Shown: piece after piece, positions 32,644 through 41,305 of the stretch | Layout of the letters: each line of letters starts with the position of its first letter | Position numbering within the stretch: the stretch's first letter is position 1 | DNA from: Neobacillus novalis NBRC 102450 | Lineage (GTDB): Bacteria; Bacillota; Bacilli; Bacillales; Cytobacillaceae | NCBI RefSeq assembly: GCF_001591805.1 | Contig: NZ_BCVP01000017.1 | Span: forward strand, 124,001-188,000 | Reading direction: 5' to 3' | Length of the DNA stretch: 64,000 bases | Position numbers and translations under genes: made by a program | Notes under the pieces: generated by a model | What the model saw: only the letters and a program-made list of their open reading frames with translations | Database searches by the model: none | What the model was told of the DNA's origin: nothing

Positions 32644-33169
32644 CTTATCAATTCGGATTCCTTTTTGTGGTAAGTTATCGCTAATTTAATCTTAAGCGAT
32701 TTCTTCAATCAATACAAAACTAATGCTTGATGTCTCTAATGTATCAGAGACTTCTTTTTTTTCAAAACCCATCGCCTTTAGAAATGGGAAAGTGGGAAAA
32801 TAAAACTATTTATTCACGGAATTCCAATATTTAGTAACCTCAATCAATCATATAGACTAGGAAAAATGAATCTTTTTTCAAAAAAATAGAAATTTAATGC
32901 GCTAGTAAGACCAATAAAATGGTGCTTTAGATTTATTTATTATAGGAAACAAGCACTGTCGACCTCAATTTGGACTAATTTACTAATTTTCCCAACAACA
33001 ACTAAACTACCAATTTCTAATAATTGGAATTTCGATGACGTAATTCGACACAAACGCAAGCCGTAAAGGTCTATTTTTAAAGTAGCACCTAGATATTGAC
33101 ATATAGTAGGCGCCAAGAAGGAGGGTAGTAGATTAAGTGATGACGGAAAATACTTAGGGGGGGAAGAGG
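32644..33169. other. AT-rich intergenic region with one orphan terminator-like hairpin
   Basis: No gene seen on either strand. A plus-strand hairpin GTCTCT (32732-32737)/AGAGAC (32746-32751) followed by TTCTTTTTTTTT resembles a terminator, but no gene ends nearby on that strand, so a short RNA upstream is possible. TTGACA at about 33096 has no matching -10. Confidence 0.4.
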
Positions 33170-36100
33170 ATGAAAAGAAAGCAACGCAAGTGGTTATCGA
33201 TTCTACTCACAGCAATTCTAGTTTTGCCGCTAATGATGCAGCCGCAAATGAATGTGGACGCGGCAACAAAAGGGGCCAATGTTTCAGTGAAAGATGAGCT
33301 AACTCCAAAGCAAAAAGTAACGAATAAGTTGTACAAACAATTTGCAGATCAGGATAAAGTCACCTTTCTGATTAAAATGAAAGAGCAAGTCGATGCCGCA
33401 AAGGTTGCCAAGGCAGCGGAGGACAAAGCCAAACTGCAAAAGGCAACTCCTGCAAAAGCAAAATCATTAAAGCGAAACACGCTTGTTTCCGAGTTAAAAG
33501 CAACGGCACAGGAAACTCAGACTGACGTGTTAGCGTTTCTTCAGGAACAAGTAAAAGCTGGGAAGGCGAAGGATGTACATTCCTACTTTATCGTGAATGC
33601 GATTGCGGTAACAGCAACACAAGAGGTAATGGAAAAGGCAGCTGGTTTCGCGGAGGTAGAAAAAATCCTTCCGAACGAAACAAGACAATTATTCGTTCCG
33701 GAAAAATCTTCTGCAACAGCGGTTCAAGAGCCTGCAGCTGCAACAACAGCGGTTGAATGGAATATTGACCGTGTTGGAGCTCCAGCAGTTTGGGAAATGG
33801 GGATTGATGGCAGCGGAGTTGTCATCGGATCAATTGATACCGGGGTTCAATGGGATCACCCGGCATTAAAAGAAAAATATCGCGGCTATAATGCGGCTAC
33901 AGGTCAAGCGGATAATACGTATAGCTGGTTAGACGCAACTCGAGGTCAAACTACACCATATGATGATCTCGGTCATGGAACACATACAATGGGAACAATG
34001 GTGGGCTCAGAGCCGAATGGCTCCAATGCGATTGGTGTCGCACCGGGTGCAAAGTGGATTGCGGTTAAAGCATTCACATCAGCTGGCGGCACGGACGCAG
34101 ATTTGTTAAGAGCGGGTGACTGGATGATTTCCCCAGGCGGAAACCCTGACAAGGCACCAGATGTCATCAATAATTCATGGGGCGGAGGTCCTGGAATTGA
34201 TGAGTGGTATCGTCCGATGGTTCGGAACTGGAGAGCAGCAGAAATCTTCCCGGAATTCTCGGCAGGAAATACAACGTTAAGTAATCCTGGCGGCCCGGGA
34301 TCTGTTGCCAATCCGGCTAACTACCCGGAATCCTTCGCAACAGGGGCAACCGATATAAACAACAAACTTGGAAGCTTTTCCTTACTAGGACCATCTCCAT
34401 ATGGAGAAATCAAACCTGAAATTGCTGCACCGGGTGTTAATATTCGTTCTTCCGTCCCTGGCGGAAGCTATGAAGGCGGCTGGAACGGGACATCGATGGC
34501 TGGCCCCCATGTTTCCGCAGCGATTGCCTTACTGAAGCAAGCAAATGCAAGTTTAACAGTTGATGATTTAGAACGAATTTTACAAACCTCAGCGATTCCT
34601 TTAACAGACAGCAAATATCCGGAATCACCAAATAACGGCTATGGCTCAGGCTTATTGAATGTATACGATGCTGTTTCTTCCGTGATGACCGGTTTAGGCA
34701 AACTTAAAGGCCAGGTCACGAAAGAAGGAGACGACAGTGAAGCACCGGTGTTAACGCATTCCCAACCTGCCACGGTTTTCGCAGGAATGCCGCTAACGTT
34801 ACAAGCTTCAGCTGCCGACAATATTAGTGTAACAGAAGTATCGTTCCAATATCAAAAGCAAGATGGTTCATGGACGACCGTTGCCGCACAAAGGATTGGC
34901 GGCGATTACAAAAATGGAACCTACCAGGTGACGATTCCTGGTGAAGAGATTTCCGGCACGGTTTTCATTTATAAGTGGAAAGCACGTGATTTCGGCGGCA
35001 ACGAAGCGGTGAGTGAACATACGATTACTGTGCTTCCAGGAATTACAGTCGGCTATGTGCAGGATTTTGAAAGTAATCCGGACGGATGGACTTCCTACGG
35101 TGCCAATGATTCATGGCAGTGGGGTAAGCCGACAAGCGGTCCTAATAAAGCCTTCTCCGGTGAAAAAGTCTATGCGACCAATTTAAGCGGAGCATACGCG
35201 AACAGCACAGACGCATCACTGCGGATGCCGCCAATTGATTTACCGGCAGGAAGCAGCTACCTGCAATTCAAGCAATGGTATGAACTTGAAAGAAACTATG
35301 ATTTCGGTCATGTGTATGTTTCAACAGATGCCGTGAATTGGGTTCAAAAGCTGCGTGTTAATGATCTGTCAAATGGCTGGATTGACGGTCAAGTGGATTT
35401 AAGCGAATACGCCGGCCAGCGAATTTATATTGCCTTCAATTTAAAAACGGATGGCAGTGTCGCGAAGCTTGGCTGGTATTTGGACGATGTCCGCTTAACC
35501 AATTCACCGCTGCCGGCAGCTCAGAATACTGGCTTAGGTGTTGAGCCCTTGAAGGAAGAGCAATCCTCCAATGTAGGATTGAAGGAAAAGGTGAATCCGG
35601 ATAAATTCACGCTAATGATGCCTGAGGTGAAAAAGGAAGCAAGTGCTGAAAAGGCCGTAGCACCAATGCTGTTGCCAATGCAGGCGCAAGTAACGGTTGT
35701 GGAATCCGGCCGTTCAGTAAACACCAATCCGGCAAACGGAAGCTATGAGCTGACACATGCGACAGGAACCTTTACGGTTATCGCTGAATCCTATGGCTAC
35801 CACTCACAAACAAAAACAGTAACGATTGATCGCGACGGGGAAACGGCAGCAAACTTTACGCTCCAAGAATTGGCGAAGGGAACTGTATCGGGAACGATTA
35901 AGAACCAGGCATCAGGTACTCCGGTTGCCGGAGCGACTGTCTATGTCGTCGAAGATGCCGCCGTTCAACCTGTTAAAACAGATGCAAATGGACATTTTAC
36001 CATCACGGCCTATGAAGGAGATTATACGCTAAAGGTGATTGCACCACGCTTCTATAGTCAAGAAGCAACGATTAAACTAAAAGGGAATATTGTGCAGAAT

Positions 36101-37480
36101 TTCGATATTAAGCCTTTCATCGGTTTCCCGAGTGAAATTGGCTATGATGACGGCACAGCTGAAAATGCACGAGCATTTTACGATGCCGGAAATGGCTGGG
36201 CAGTCAAAATGTCATTAGCTAACGGTCACAAAAAGGCCTTAGTGACAGGAGGATTATTCCGCTTCTGGACTTCGGAATGGCCAGTTCCAGGCGGTACGGC
36301 CTTCAAAGTAGCCGTCTATGATGCTACAGGTCCTGACGGAGCACCAGGTAAAAAACTTGCTGGTCCAATTGATGCGACCGCGCTTCGAAATGGTCAGTGG
36401 ACGATGGTGGATTTAAGCAGCCAGGGAATCCTTGTTGAAGGAGATTTCTATTTGGTCTACATCCAAGCAGATATCAATACGAAGTCACCTGGTCTGGCAA
36501 CAGATGAGAATGGTCCAAATGCAAAGCGGAGCTGGCAGCTTGTTAGCGGCGCTTGGTCACCATCACCAGCAGACGAGGGTAACTATATGATTCGTGCTGT
36601 AGTTGATTATGAGGTTACGGCACCATCGATCACCTCTCCTGTTGATGGAACGTTTACAAACGTTGAAACGGTCACCGTGAAGGGTGAAGCCGCTCCAACA
36701 ACAAAGGTTCATATTTTTAATAAAGGCGAAGAAGTTGCTTCCGTTAATACGAAGGATGATGGCAGCTATGCCGTAGATGTGAAACTTAAAAAGGGTGAGA
36801 ACCAATTAACGGCAAAAGCTTCGACATCGCAAGGGATGACGGATGCATCCGCACCTGTCACTGTCACCTTTGATGCTGAAGCACCGGAGTTAACGATTGA
36901 CTCACCAACAGATGGAAGTAAAATGAATACGGAAACGGTCACGGTTAAAGGAAAAGTGAAGGATGACCATTTGAATTTCGTCCTAGTCAATGGCACAACC
37001 GCTAAAGTTGAAAATGGCACCTATTCGGCTAGAATCATGCTCGATGAAGGGATCAACAATATCAACGTTGTCGCCAAAGATAAGGCCGGAAACACGACTG
37101 AAAAGTCAGTGAAACTTGACGTGAAATACACAGCACCACTAATTAAAAATGTAAAGCCAACTGAGGATATGGAATTGAAAAAAGGCGAAAGTGTCAAGAT
37201 TGAGTTCACAAGTGAGCCTGGCTTGAAAACTTCCTTCTTCATTCATATGCCGCTGACACAAACGAATTCAGTTCAAGCACAAGTGGCGAATGCGACTGAA
37301 CTTCCGATGATGGAGGTTTCACCTGGATCCTATGTCGGCTATTACACAGCTACGAAAGACATGAAAGCCGCTGGTGCCGTCATTGAGGTGAAGGCTGTAG
37401 ATTCCTATGGCAATGAATCAAGACAAACAGCTGACGGAAAATTGTATATTAATGAGAAAATCAAGAAGCCGAAGAAATAA
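33170..37480 (+). CDS. bpr: Bacillopeptidase F-like secreted S8 serine protease
   Basis: A 1436-residue exported subtilase, almost the length of B. subtilis bacillopeptidase F (1433). Signal peptide to about residue 32 (NVDAATKG); inhibitor-type propeptide (about 55-185); catalytic domain with Asp223 (GSIDTGVQWDHP), His269 (GHGTHTMG) and Ser442 (NGTSMAGPHVS). Behind it are a MAM/immune-inhibitor-like beta domain (about 625-780), a carboxypeptidase-regulatory-like domain (about 905-985) and Ig-like repeats (SPVDGTF, SPTDGSK) to the end. The role is extracellular protein degradation in stationary phase. GGGGGGAAGAGG leads into ATG 33170; a terminator follows. Confidence 0.92.
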   Translation: MKRKQRKWLSILLTAILVLPLMMQPQMNVDAATKGANVSVKDELTPKQKVTNKLYKQFADQDKVTFLIKMKEQVDAAKVAKAAEDKAKLQKATPAKAKSLKRNTLVSELKATAQETQTDVLAFLQEQVKAGKAKDVHSYFIVNAIAVTATQEVMEKAAGFAEVEKILPNETRQLFVPEKSSATAVQEPAAATTAVEWNIDRVGAPAVWEMGIDGSGVVIGSIDTGVQWDHPALKEKYRGYNAATGQADNTYSWLDATRGQTTPYDDLGHGTHTMGTMVGSEPNGSNAIGVAPGAKWIAVKAFTSAGGTDADLLRAGDWMISPGGNPDKAPDVINNSWGGGPGIDEWYRPMVRNWRAAEIFPEFSAGNTTLSNPGGPGSVANPANYPESFATGATDINNKLGSFSLLGPSPYGEIKPEIAAPGVNIRSSVPGGSYEGGWNGTSMAGPHVSAAIALLKQANASLTVDDLERILQTSAIPLTDSKYPESPNNGYGSGLLNVYDAVSSVMTGLGKLKGQVTKEGDDSEAPVLTHSQPATVFAGMPLTLQASAADNISVTEVSFQYQKQDGSWTTVAAQRIGGDYKNGTYQVTIPGEEISGTVFIYKWKARDFGGNEAVSEHTITVLPGITVGYVQDFESNPDGWTSYGANDSWQWGKPTSGPNKAFSGEKVYATNLSGAYANSTDASLRMPPIDLPAGSSYLQFKQWYELERNYDFGHVYVSTDAVNWVQKLRVNDLSNGWIDGQVDLSEYAGQRIYIAFNLKTDGSVAKLGWYLDDVRLTNSPLPAAQNTGLGVEPLKEEQSSNVGLKEKVNPDKFTLMMPEVKKEASAEKAVAPMLLPMQAQVTVVESGRSVNTNPANGSYELTHATGTFTVIAESYGYHSQTKTVTIDRDGETAANFTLQELAKGTVSGTIKNQASGTPVAGATVYVVEDAAVQPVKTDANGHFTITAYEGDYTLKVIAPRFYSQEATIKLKGNIVQNFDIKPFIGFPSEIGYDDGTAENARAFYDAGNGWAVKMSLANGHKKALVTGGLFRFWTSEWPVPGGTAFKVAVYDATGPDGAPGKKLAGPIDATALRNGQWTMVDLSSQGILVEGDFYLVYIQADINTKSPGLATDENGPNAKRSWQLVSGAWSPSPADEGNYMIRAVVDYEVTAPSITSPVDGTFTNVETVTVKGEAAPTTKVHIFNKGEEVASVNTKDDGSYAVDVKLKKGENQLTAKASTSQGMTDASAPVTVTFDAEAPELTIDSPTDGSKMNTETVTVKGKVKDDHLNFVLVNGTTAKVENGTYSARIMLDEGINNINVVAKDKAGNTTEKSVKLDVKYTAPLIKNVKPTEDMELKKGESVKIEFTSEPGLKTSFFIHMPLTQTNSVQAQVANATELPMMEVSPGSYVGYYTATKDMKAAGAVIEVKAVDSYGNESRQTADGKLYINEKIKKPKK

Positions 37481-37496
37481 GGAACGTTAGCATCAT

Positions 37497-37540
37497 TAAA
37501 AAGGAGCTATCCACTATATGTGGCTGTGCTCCTTTTTATT
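37497..37540 (+). terminator. Terminator after bpr
   Basis: AAAAAGGAGC (37497-37506) pairs with GCTCCTTTTT (37528-37537), with a smaller CCAC/GTGG stem in the loop. Confidence 0.85.
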
Positions 37541-37569
37541 TTGTGTGCCCTTTTTGGCCGGTTCTTGGA

Positions 37570-37614
37570 TAAAAAAACAACAGACCAATCGGAGGCTGGC
37601 TCCTATTGGTCTGT
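37570..37614 (-). terminator. Terminator after the LCP gene
   Basis: On the minus strand ACAGACCAAT (37614-37605) pairs with ATTGGTCTGT (37589-37580), inner GGAG/CTCC, then a T-run across 37579-37572. Confidence 0.85.
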
Positions 37615-37620
37615 TTTATG

Positions 37621-38604
37621 TCAAAAATATTTAGAGGTTAGTTCTTCAATTTTCTCCGGGTCAATGACTAATTGATAGTTATTGGCTTTAAGGATGTCAT
37701 CGTACATTCTTTTTCCTTCTCCCTCAATTTGATGATATTCCAATTGGGTGTCAGGGTTGAAATTCTTGGCTGATAATCCCAGGCTTAGCATATCAGACGT
37801 TGACATATTTGTAGCGATAACAAAGTCGGGAACTGATTTCACTAATGAAGGCAGGCTACCGATGCTGCTTGGGCTTAAGGCCTTTTTGGCAAGTCCTTTT
37901 AACGCTTCCTCCTGCATGCGCTGGCGGCTATATTCTCCGTCCGCAAGCGAATAGCGCTCATGAACAACCTCGGCTACCATTTTTCCATCGAAGAAATGAG
38001 AACCTGCGGTAATCTCTTTATTCTTATTTTCGCTGTACCATGGATGGGTTAATGTTACATCATAAGGTACATTCATATCAATGCCGCCGACAGCATCGAC
38101 CAAGGCTTGAAAGCCCCAATAATTGGTTTCTACATAATAGTTAATCGGAACGCCTACTAAGTCGCTAACCGCGCTAACGGCCGCTTCGACTCCAGCTTGT
38201 GCCCCTTTTTCGGATTGCATAATATATTGAACACTTGTTAGTTTCGTATAGCCATAGCCATCTAAATGAACACGTGTATCACGAGGGATACTAACGGCTT
38301 CAAATTTCTTTTGTTTTAAATCAGCATGAATGAGGATCATCGAGTCAGAGTGGCCAATTTTGTCGCCTTTTCGTTGATCAGAGCCAAGTAACAGCAGGTT
38401 AAATACCGGTTCTTTTATATCTGTCATCGCTAGTGCTGGATTTGCCGAATTTGATGTGCCTGAACTGACGACTGGCACCTTTTTAAAATGATTTTTTGGT
38501 TGTAACTGATAATATTCATATCCGAAAACAGCCATTCCTATAATAAAAATTCCCAAAACGCTAAAACCGACAATTTTCCATTTGCGTTTACGCTTATTTT
38601 TCAT
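37621..38604 (-). CDS. LytR-CpsA-Psr (LCP) family protein
   Basis: A 327-residue membrane-anchored protein: one N-terminal helix (residues 10-30) after a basic stretch, then the extracellular LCP domain with LLLGSDQR, GHSDSMILI, VSIPRDTRV, VDAVGGIDM and ERYSLADGEYSRQRMQ. The conserved Arg and Asp residues bind polyprenyl-pyrophosphate. LCP enzymes attach teichoic acids or other glycopolymers to peptidoglycan. Starts at ATG 38604 behind GGAGGAAAG. Divergent from the deacetylase gene, another wall-modifying enzyme. Which of the Bacillus Tag paralogues it equals cannot be told. Confidence 0.9.
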   Translation of the reverse strand: MKNKRKRKWKIVGFSVLGIFIIGMAVFGYEYYQLQPKNHFKKVPVVSSGTSNSANPALAMTDIKEPVFNLLLLGSDQRKGDKIGHSDSMILIHADLKQKKFEAVSIPRDTRVHLDGYGYTKLTSVQYIMQSEKGAQAGVEAAVSAVSDLVGVPINYYVETNYWGFQALVDAVGGIDMNVPYDVTLTHPWYSENKNKEITAGSHFFDGKMVAEVVHERYSLADGEYSRQRMQEEALKGLAKKALSPSSIGSLPSLVKSVPDFVIATNMSTSDMLSLGLSAKNFNPDTQLEYHQIEGEGKRMYDDILKANNYQLVIDPEKIEELTSKYF

Positions 38605-38921
38605 ACTTTCCTCCGCCCGAAACTGTATTATACGAATTCATTGTAATGGATTAATTTTAAGGAAAATAGAGGATGGATGCAATAGATTTTTCTTGGAAAG
38701 TTTACAAAAGTTGTGACGAATTACCCATAATCTGAGTGGTGCCTCAACAGTCGACTTGGAAAGTAAATTTGTCTCTTCTGGTAATTCATTTTTGTACCTA
38801 AAATTCATTCCCTGTTTTAATAGAAAATGTCCAACATCCAAACATAGTTAAGGGATTTATGGTGCAAAGTAGTAAGACTTACGTCTATGTAAGAAAATTT
38901 GTTAAAGGGGCTTTTATTGTT

Positions 38922-39638
38922 ATGAAATGGGTCCGTTTCGTTATTGTCATTATCTGTTTCTATTCCAATGTACAAACGATTGCGTCTGCAGAGATGATAA
39001 AGCGAAATCAAGTGGAGCCAACCGGGCAGGTCGTCTGGGATGTGGCTACCCAGAAAAAGGTCATTGCCTTAACGTTTGACGATGGACCAAGTCCGGTTTA
39101 TACCCCACAGGTTCTTGCAGTCTTGGAGCAGTATGGTGCGAACGCAACATTTTTTCAGATTGGCAGCCGCATGGAGCTGTATCCGGAGGTTGTCCAGCAG
39201 GTGGTGGAAGCCGGCCATGAATTAGGCAATCATTCGATGACACATCCCTATGAAAATAAGGTAGGGTTCAAGCAGATGCGTCACGAGATTATTCGCGCTG
39301 AGCAGATCATCCAAAAGTACCAGCCCAACCATCCGAAGCTGTTCCGGCCGCCAGGAGGATATTTAGACAATGACTTATTGCAGGAAGCCAAAAGCCAAGG
39401 GTACAAGGTCGTGCTTTGGTCATATCATCAGGAATTAAAGGACTGGTCCCAACCAGGGGCACAAGTCATTGCTAATCATGTGATCCGCCATGCAAGAAAT
39501 GGGGACATTTTACTCCTTCATGATGGCGGCGGCGACCGAAGACAAACCATCCAGGCTTTAAAAATTTTCTTGCCTGCCCTCAAGCAAAAAGGATACCAAT
39601 TTGTCAGTGTTTCGGAGCTGCTTTCTAATAAGGAATAG
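38922..39638 (+). CDS. Secreted polysaccharide deacetylase (NodB domain)
   Basis: A 238-residue exported enzyme: signal peptide (VIIC FYSNVQTIASA), then a NodB domain with TFDDGPSP (general-base and metal Asp), HSMTHP (metal His pair), RPPGGY and LLHDGGGDR (catalytic His). It probably removes acetyl groups from peptidoglycan or another wall glycan outside the cell. Start at ATG 38922; the open frame extends upstream to 38859 but AAAGGGG sits ahead of 38922. Length is that of PdaA/YlxY-type single-domain deacetylases. Downstream lies a repeat array, not a gene. Confidence 0.88.
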   Translation: MKWVRFVIVIICFYSNVQTIASAEMIKRNQVEPTGQVVWDVATQKKVIALTFDDGPSPVYTPQVLAVLEQYGANATFFQIGSRMELYPEVVQQVVEAGHELGNHSMTHPYENKVGFKQMRHEIIRAEQIIQKYQPNHPKLFRPPGGYLDNDLLQEAKSQGYKVVLWSYHQELKDWSQPGAQVIANHVIRHARNGDILLLHDGGGDRRQTIQALKIFLPALKQKGYQFVSVSELLSNKE

Positions 39639-39715
39639 GAATTAGCCGTGAGTCTGACCCTAAAAGGACTCCCAAAGATTAAATTTCATGAATTATTTAT
39701 CGACAAACTCTGTCT

Positions 39716-39880
39716 ATGGGCGAATTATGGTGTTCAATGGGCGAATTTGCAGTTTCAATGGGCGAATTTCAAGCTTAATGGGGTAGGTCTTTTTCAATCA
39801 GCGAATTTGCCTCTCCTATCGGCGAATTTAGTATTTTTATAGGCGAAATTGCAATTTCTATCGGCGAATCTAAGAAAACA
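39716..39880 (+). repeat. Array of eight ~21-nt GGCGAATTT repeats
   Basis: Units start at 39716, 39737, 39758, 39778, 39797, 39818, 39839 and 39860 (21, 21, 20, 19, 21, 21, 21 nt), consensus AT(G/C)GGCGAATTTNNNNTTTCT. The fifth unit (39797) starts ATCAGCGAATTT, and the fourth has lost the core. The array lies in the 338-nt gap between the deacetylase and glcF-like genes. An open frame across it (39648-39842) merely translates the repeat (WANxxxx) and lacks a ribosome site. Confidence 0.8.
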
Positions 39881-39906
39881 ACTATCTTTTGGAAATAAGC
39901 CTTTGA

Positions 39907-39953
39907 AAAAAAGAACCAAAGAAAACAGCCAATTATTTGTTTTCTTTGGTTCA
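39907..39953 (-). terminator. Terminator of the glycolate oxidase operon
   Basis: GAACCAAAGAAAACA (39953-39939 on the minus strand) pairs perfectly over 15 bp with TGTTTTCTTTGGTTC (39928-39914), followed by TTTTTTT. Confidence 0.9.
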
Positions 39954-39976
39954 AATATTTGGTGAGGATACCTCAT

Positions 39977-41305
39977 TCAATCTTGCTTAACAGCCTGTGC
40001 CAATAAATCAACGATATGCACGCCGCGGATTTTGGAGGAGAGTCCTTCTCGTTCAATCCCCAGCTGCATTTGTAATAGGCAGCCTGGATTGGCGGTGACA
40101 ATGGTTGTTGCATGGGTCTCTTTCGCTTGCTTCATTTTGTAGTCGAGCATCACCATCGACATTTCCGACTCGACGATATTATAAATTCCGGCGGAGCCGC
40201 AGCAGCGGTCGGCGTCGACCATTTCTTTATATTTCACACCCGCAATTGCTTGAAGCAGAACTCTTGGCGCGGCCGCCGTTTTCATCACATTGCGCAGGTG
40301 GCAGGAATCCTGATAGGTAATGACCTGTGGCGGGAGCTCCATTTTGACCTTTTTATGAAAATCAACAGCGACTAGGACTTCGGAAATATCCTTAACTTTT
40401 TCTGCGAATGTCTTTGCCCGGCCCTTCCATTCGGGATCATCCTGCAGCAAGTGGTCATAATCGACTAAAAAGGCACCACAGCCGCCGGCATTGGTAATGA
40501 TAAAGTCGACGTCTAATTCTTCGAAGGCGATGATATTTTTTTTCGCCAGCTCCTTGGCCGTTTGTTTTTCGCCGCTGTGTCCATGCAAGGCCCCGCAGCA
40601 TACCTGGCTCTCTGGAATCACGACCTCACAGCCGGCTAATTGCAGCAGCTTCATCGTGGCATCGTTTGTCTTCAAGAACATCGTGTCCATTAAACAGCCG
40701 CTGAAAAAAGCAACCCGGTGAACCTTTTCAGCGATTGCTGGCAGATAGTCGGGCCGATTCTTCATCTCTTTCATCGTCGGCACCTTGGGCAGGATTTTTT
40801 CCATGGTGGCTAAACTATCAGGCAGCAGCCCTAAAAAACCGATTTTCCGCGCTAGCGTTTGAATTCCGGAGCGTTGATAGAAGCCCAGTAAGCCTACCGC
40901 TCCGCGCATCCGATTAGGGTGCGGAAATAATCCTTGAAAAACCGTCTTTCTAACGACCCGGGCCGGCAAGGAATGTTGCTTGTTTTGATTGATAATGTCC
41001 CTTGCATCCTCTAATAAATGACCATAATTGACGCCGGAGGGGCAGACTGGCTCACAGGCCCGGCAGCCGAGGCAGAGTTCGAGCGAGCGCTCAAACTCCG
41101 CGTCCGGTTCAATCAGCCCATCGACGACCGCCTTCATTAAGGCAATTCTTCCGCGTGGTGACTGCGATTCTTTGAAGCCCGATTCAATATAGGTCGGACA
41201 AGTCGGCAGGCAAAAACCGCAGCGCATGCAGTTTAGCAATTCATCTTCGTCCATCCGCTCTTTAAATTGTTCCTGGATTTTTTCTTGCTCTTTTATTGTT
41301 GTCAT
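39977..41305 (-). CDS. glcF: Glycolate oxidase iron-sulfur subunit (GlcF/YsfD-like)
   Basis: A 442-residue protein with two 4Fe-4S motifs, CMRCGFCLPTCPTY (about residues 25-38) and CLGCRACEPVCPSG (about 77-90), and two CCG (heterodisulfide-type) domains visible as FSGCLMD, VCCGALHGHSGE and RCCGSAGIYN. It transfers electrons from the FAD subunit to the respiratory chain during oxidation of glycolate or a similar 2-hydroxy acid. Overlaps the FAD-subunit gene by 4 nt (ATGA). Final gene of the operon, followed by a strong terminator. Confidence 0.9.
   Translation of the reverse strand: MTTIKEQEKIQEQFKERMDEDELLNCMRCGFCLPTCPTYIESGFKESQSPRGRIALMKAVVDGLIEPDAEFERSLELCLGCRACEPVCPSGVNYGHLLEDARDIINQNKQHSLPARVVRKTVFQGLFPHPNRMRGAVGLLGFYQRSGIQTLARKIGFLGLLPDSLATMEKILPKVPTMKEMKNRPDYLPAIAEKVHRVAFFSGCLMDTMFLKTNDATMKLLQLAGCEVVIPESQVCCGALHGHSGEKQTAKELAKKNIIAFEELDVDFIITNAGGCGAFLVDYDHLLQDDPEWKGRAKTFAEKVKDISEVLVAVDFHKKVKMELPPQVITYQDSCHLRNVMKTAAAPRVLLQAIAGVKYKEMVDADRCCGSAGIYNIVESEMSMVMLDYKMKQAKETHATTIVTANPGCLLQMQLGIEREGLSSKIRGVHIVDLLAQAVKQD

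Noticed and set aside
33973..34311. Antisense frame of 112 codons inside bpr
   Set aside because: Opposite to the catalytic domain of an intact protease; no start signal; composition follows the sense codons.
39648..39842. Open frame of 64 codons with WANxxxx repeats
   Set aside because: It only translates the 21-nt repeat array, has no ribosome site, and the repeat continues past its stop.
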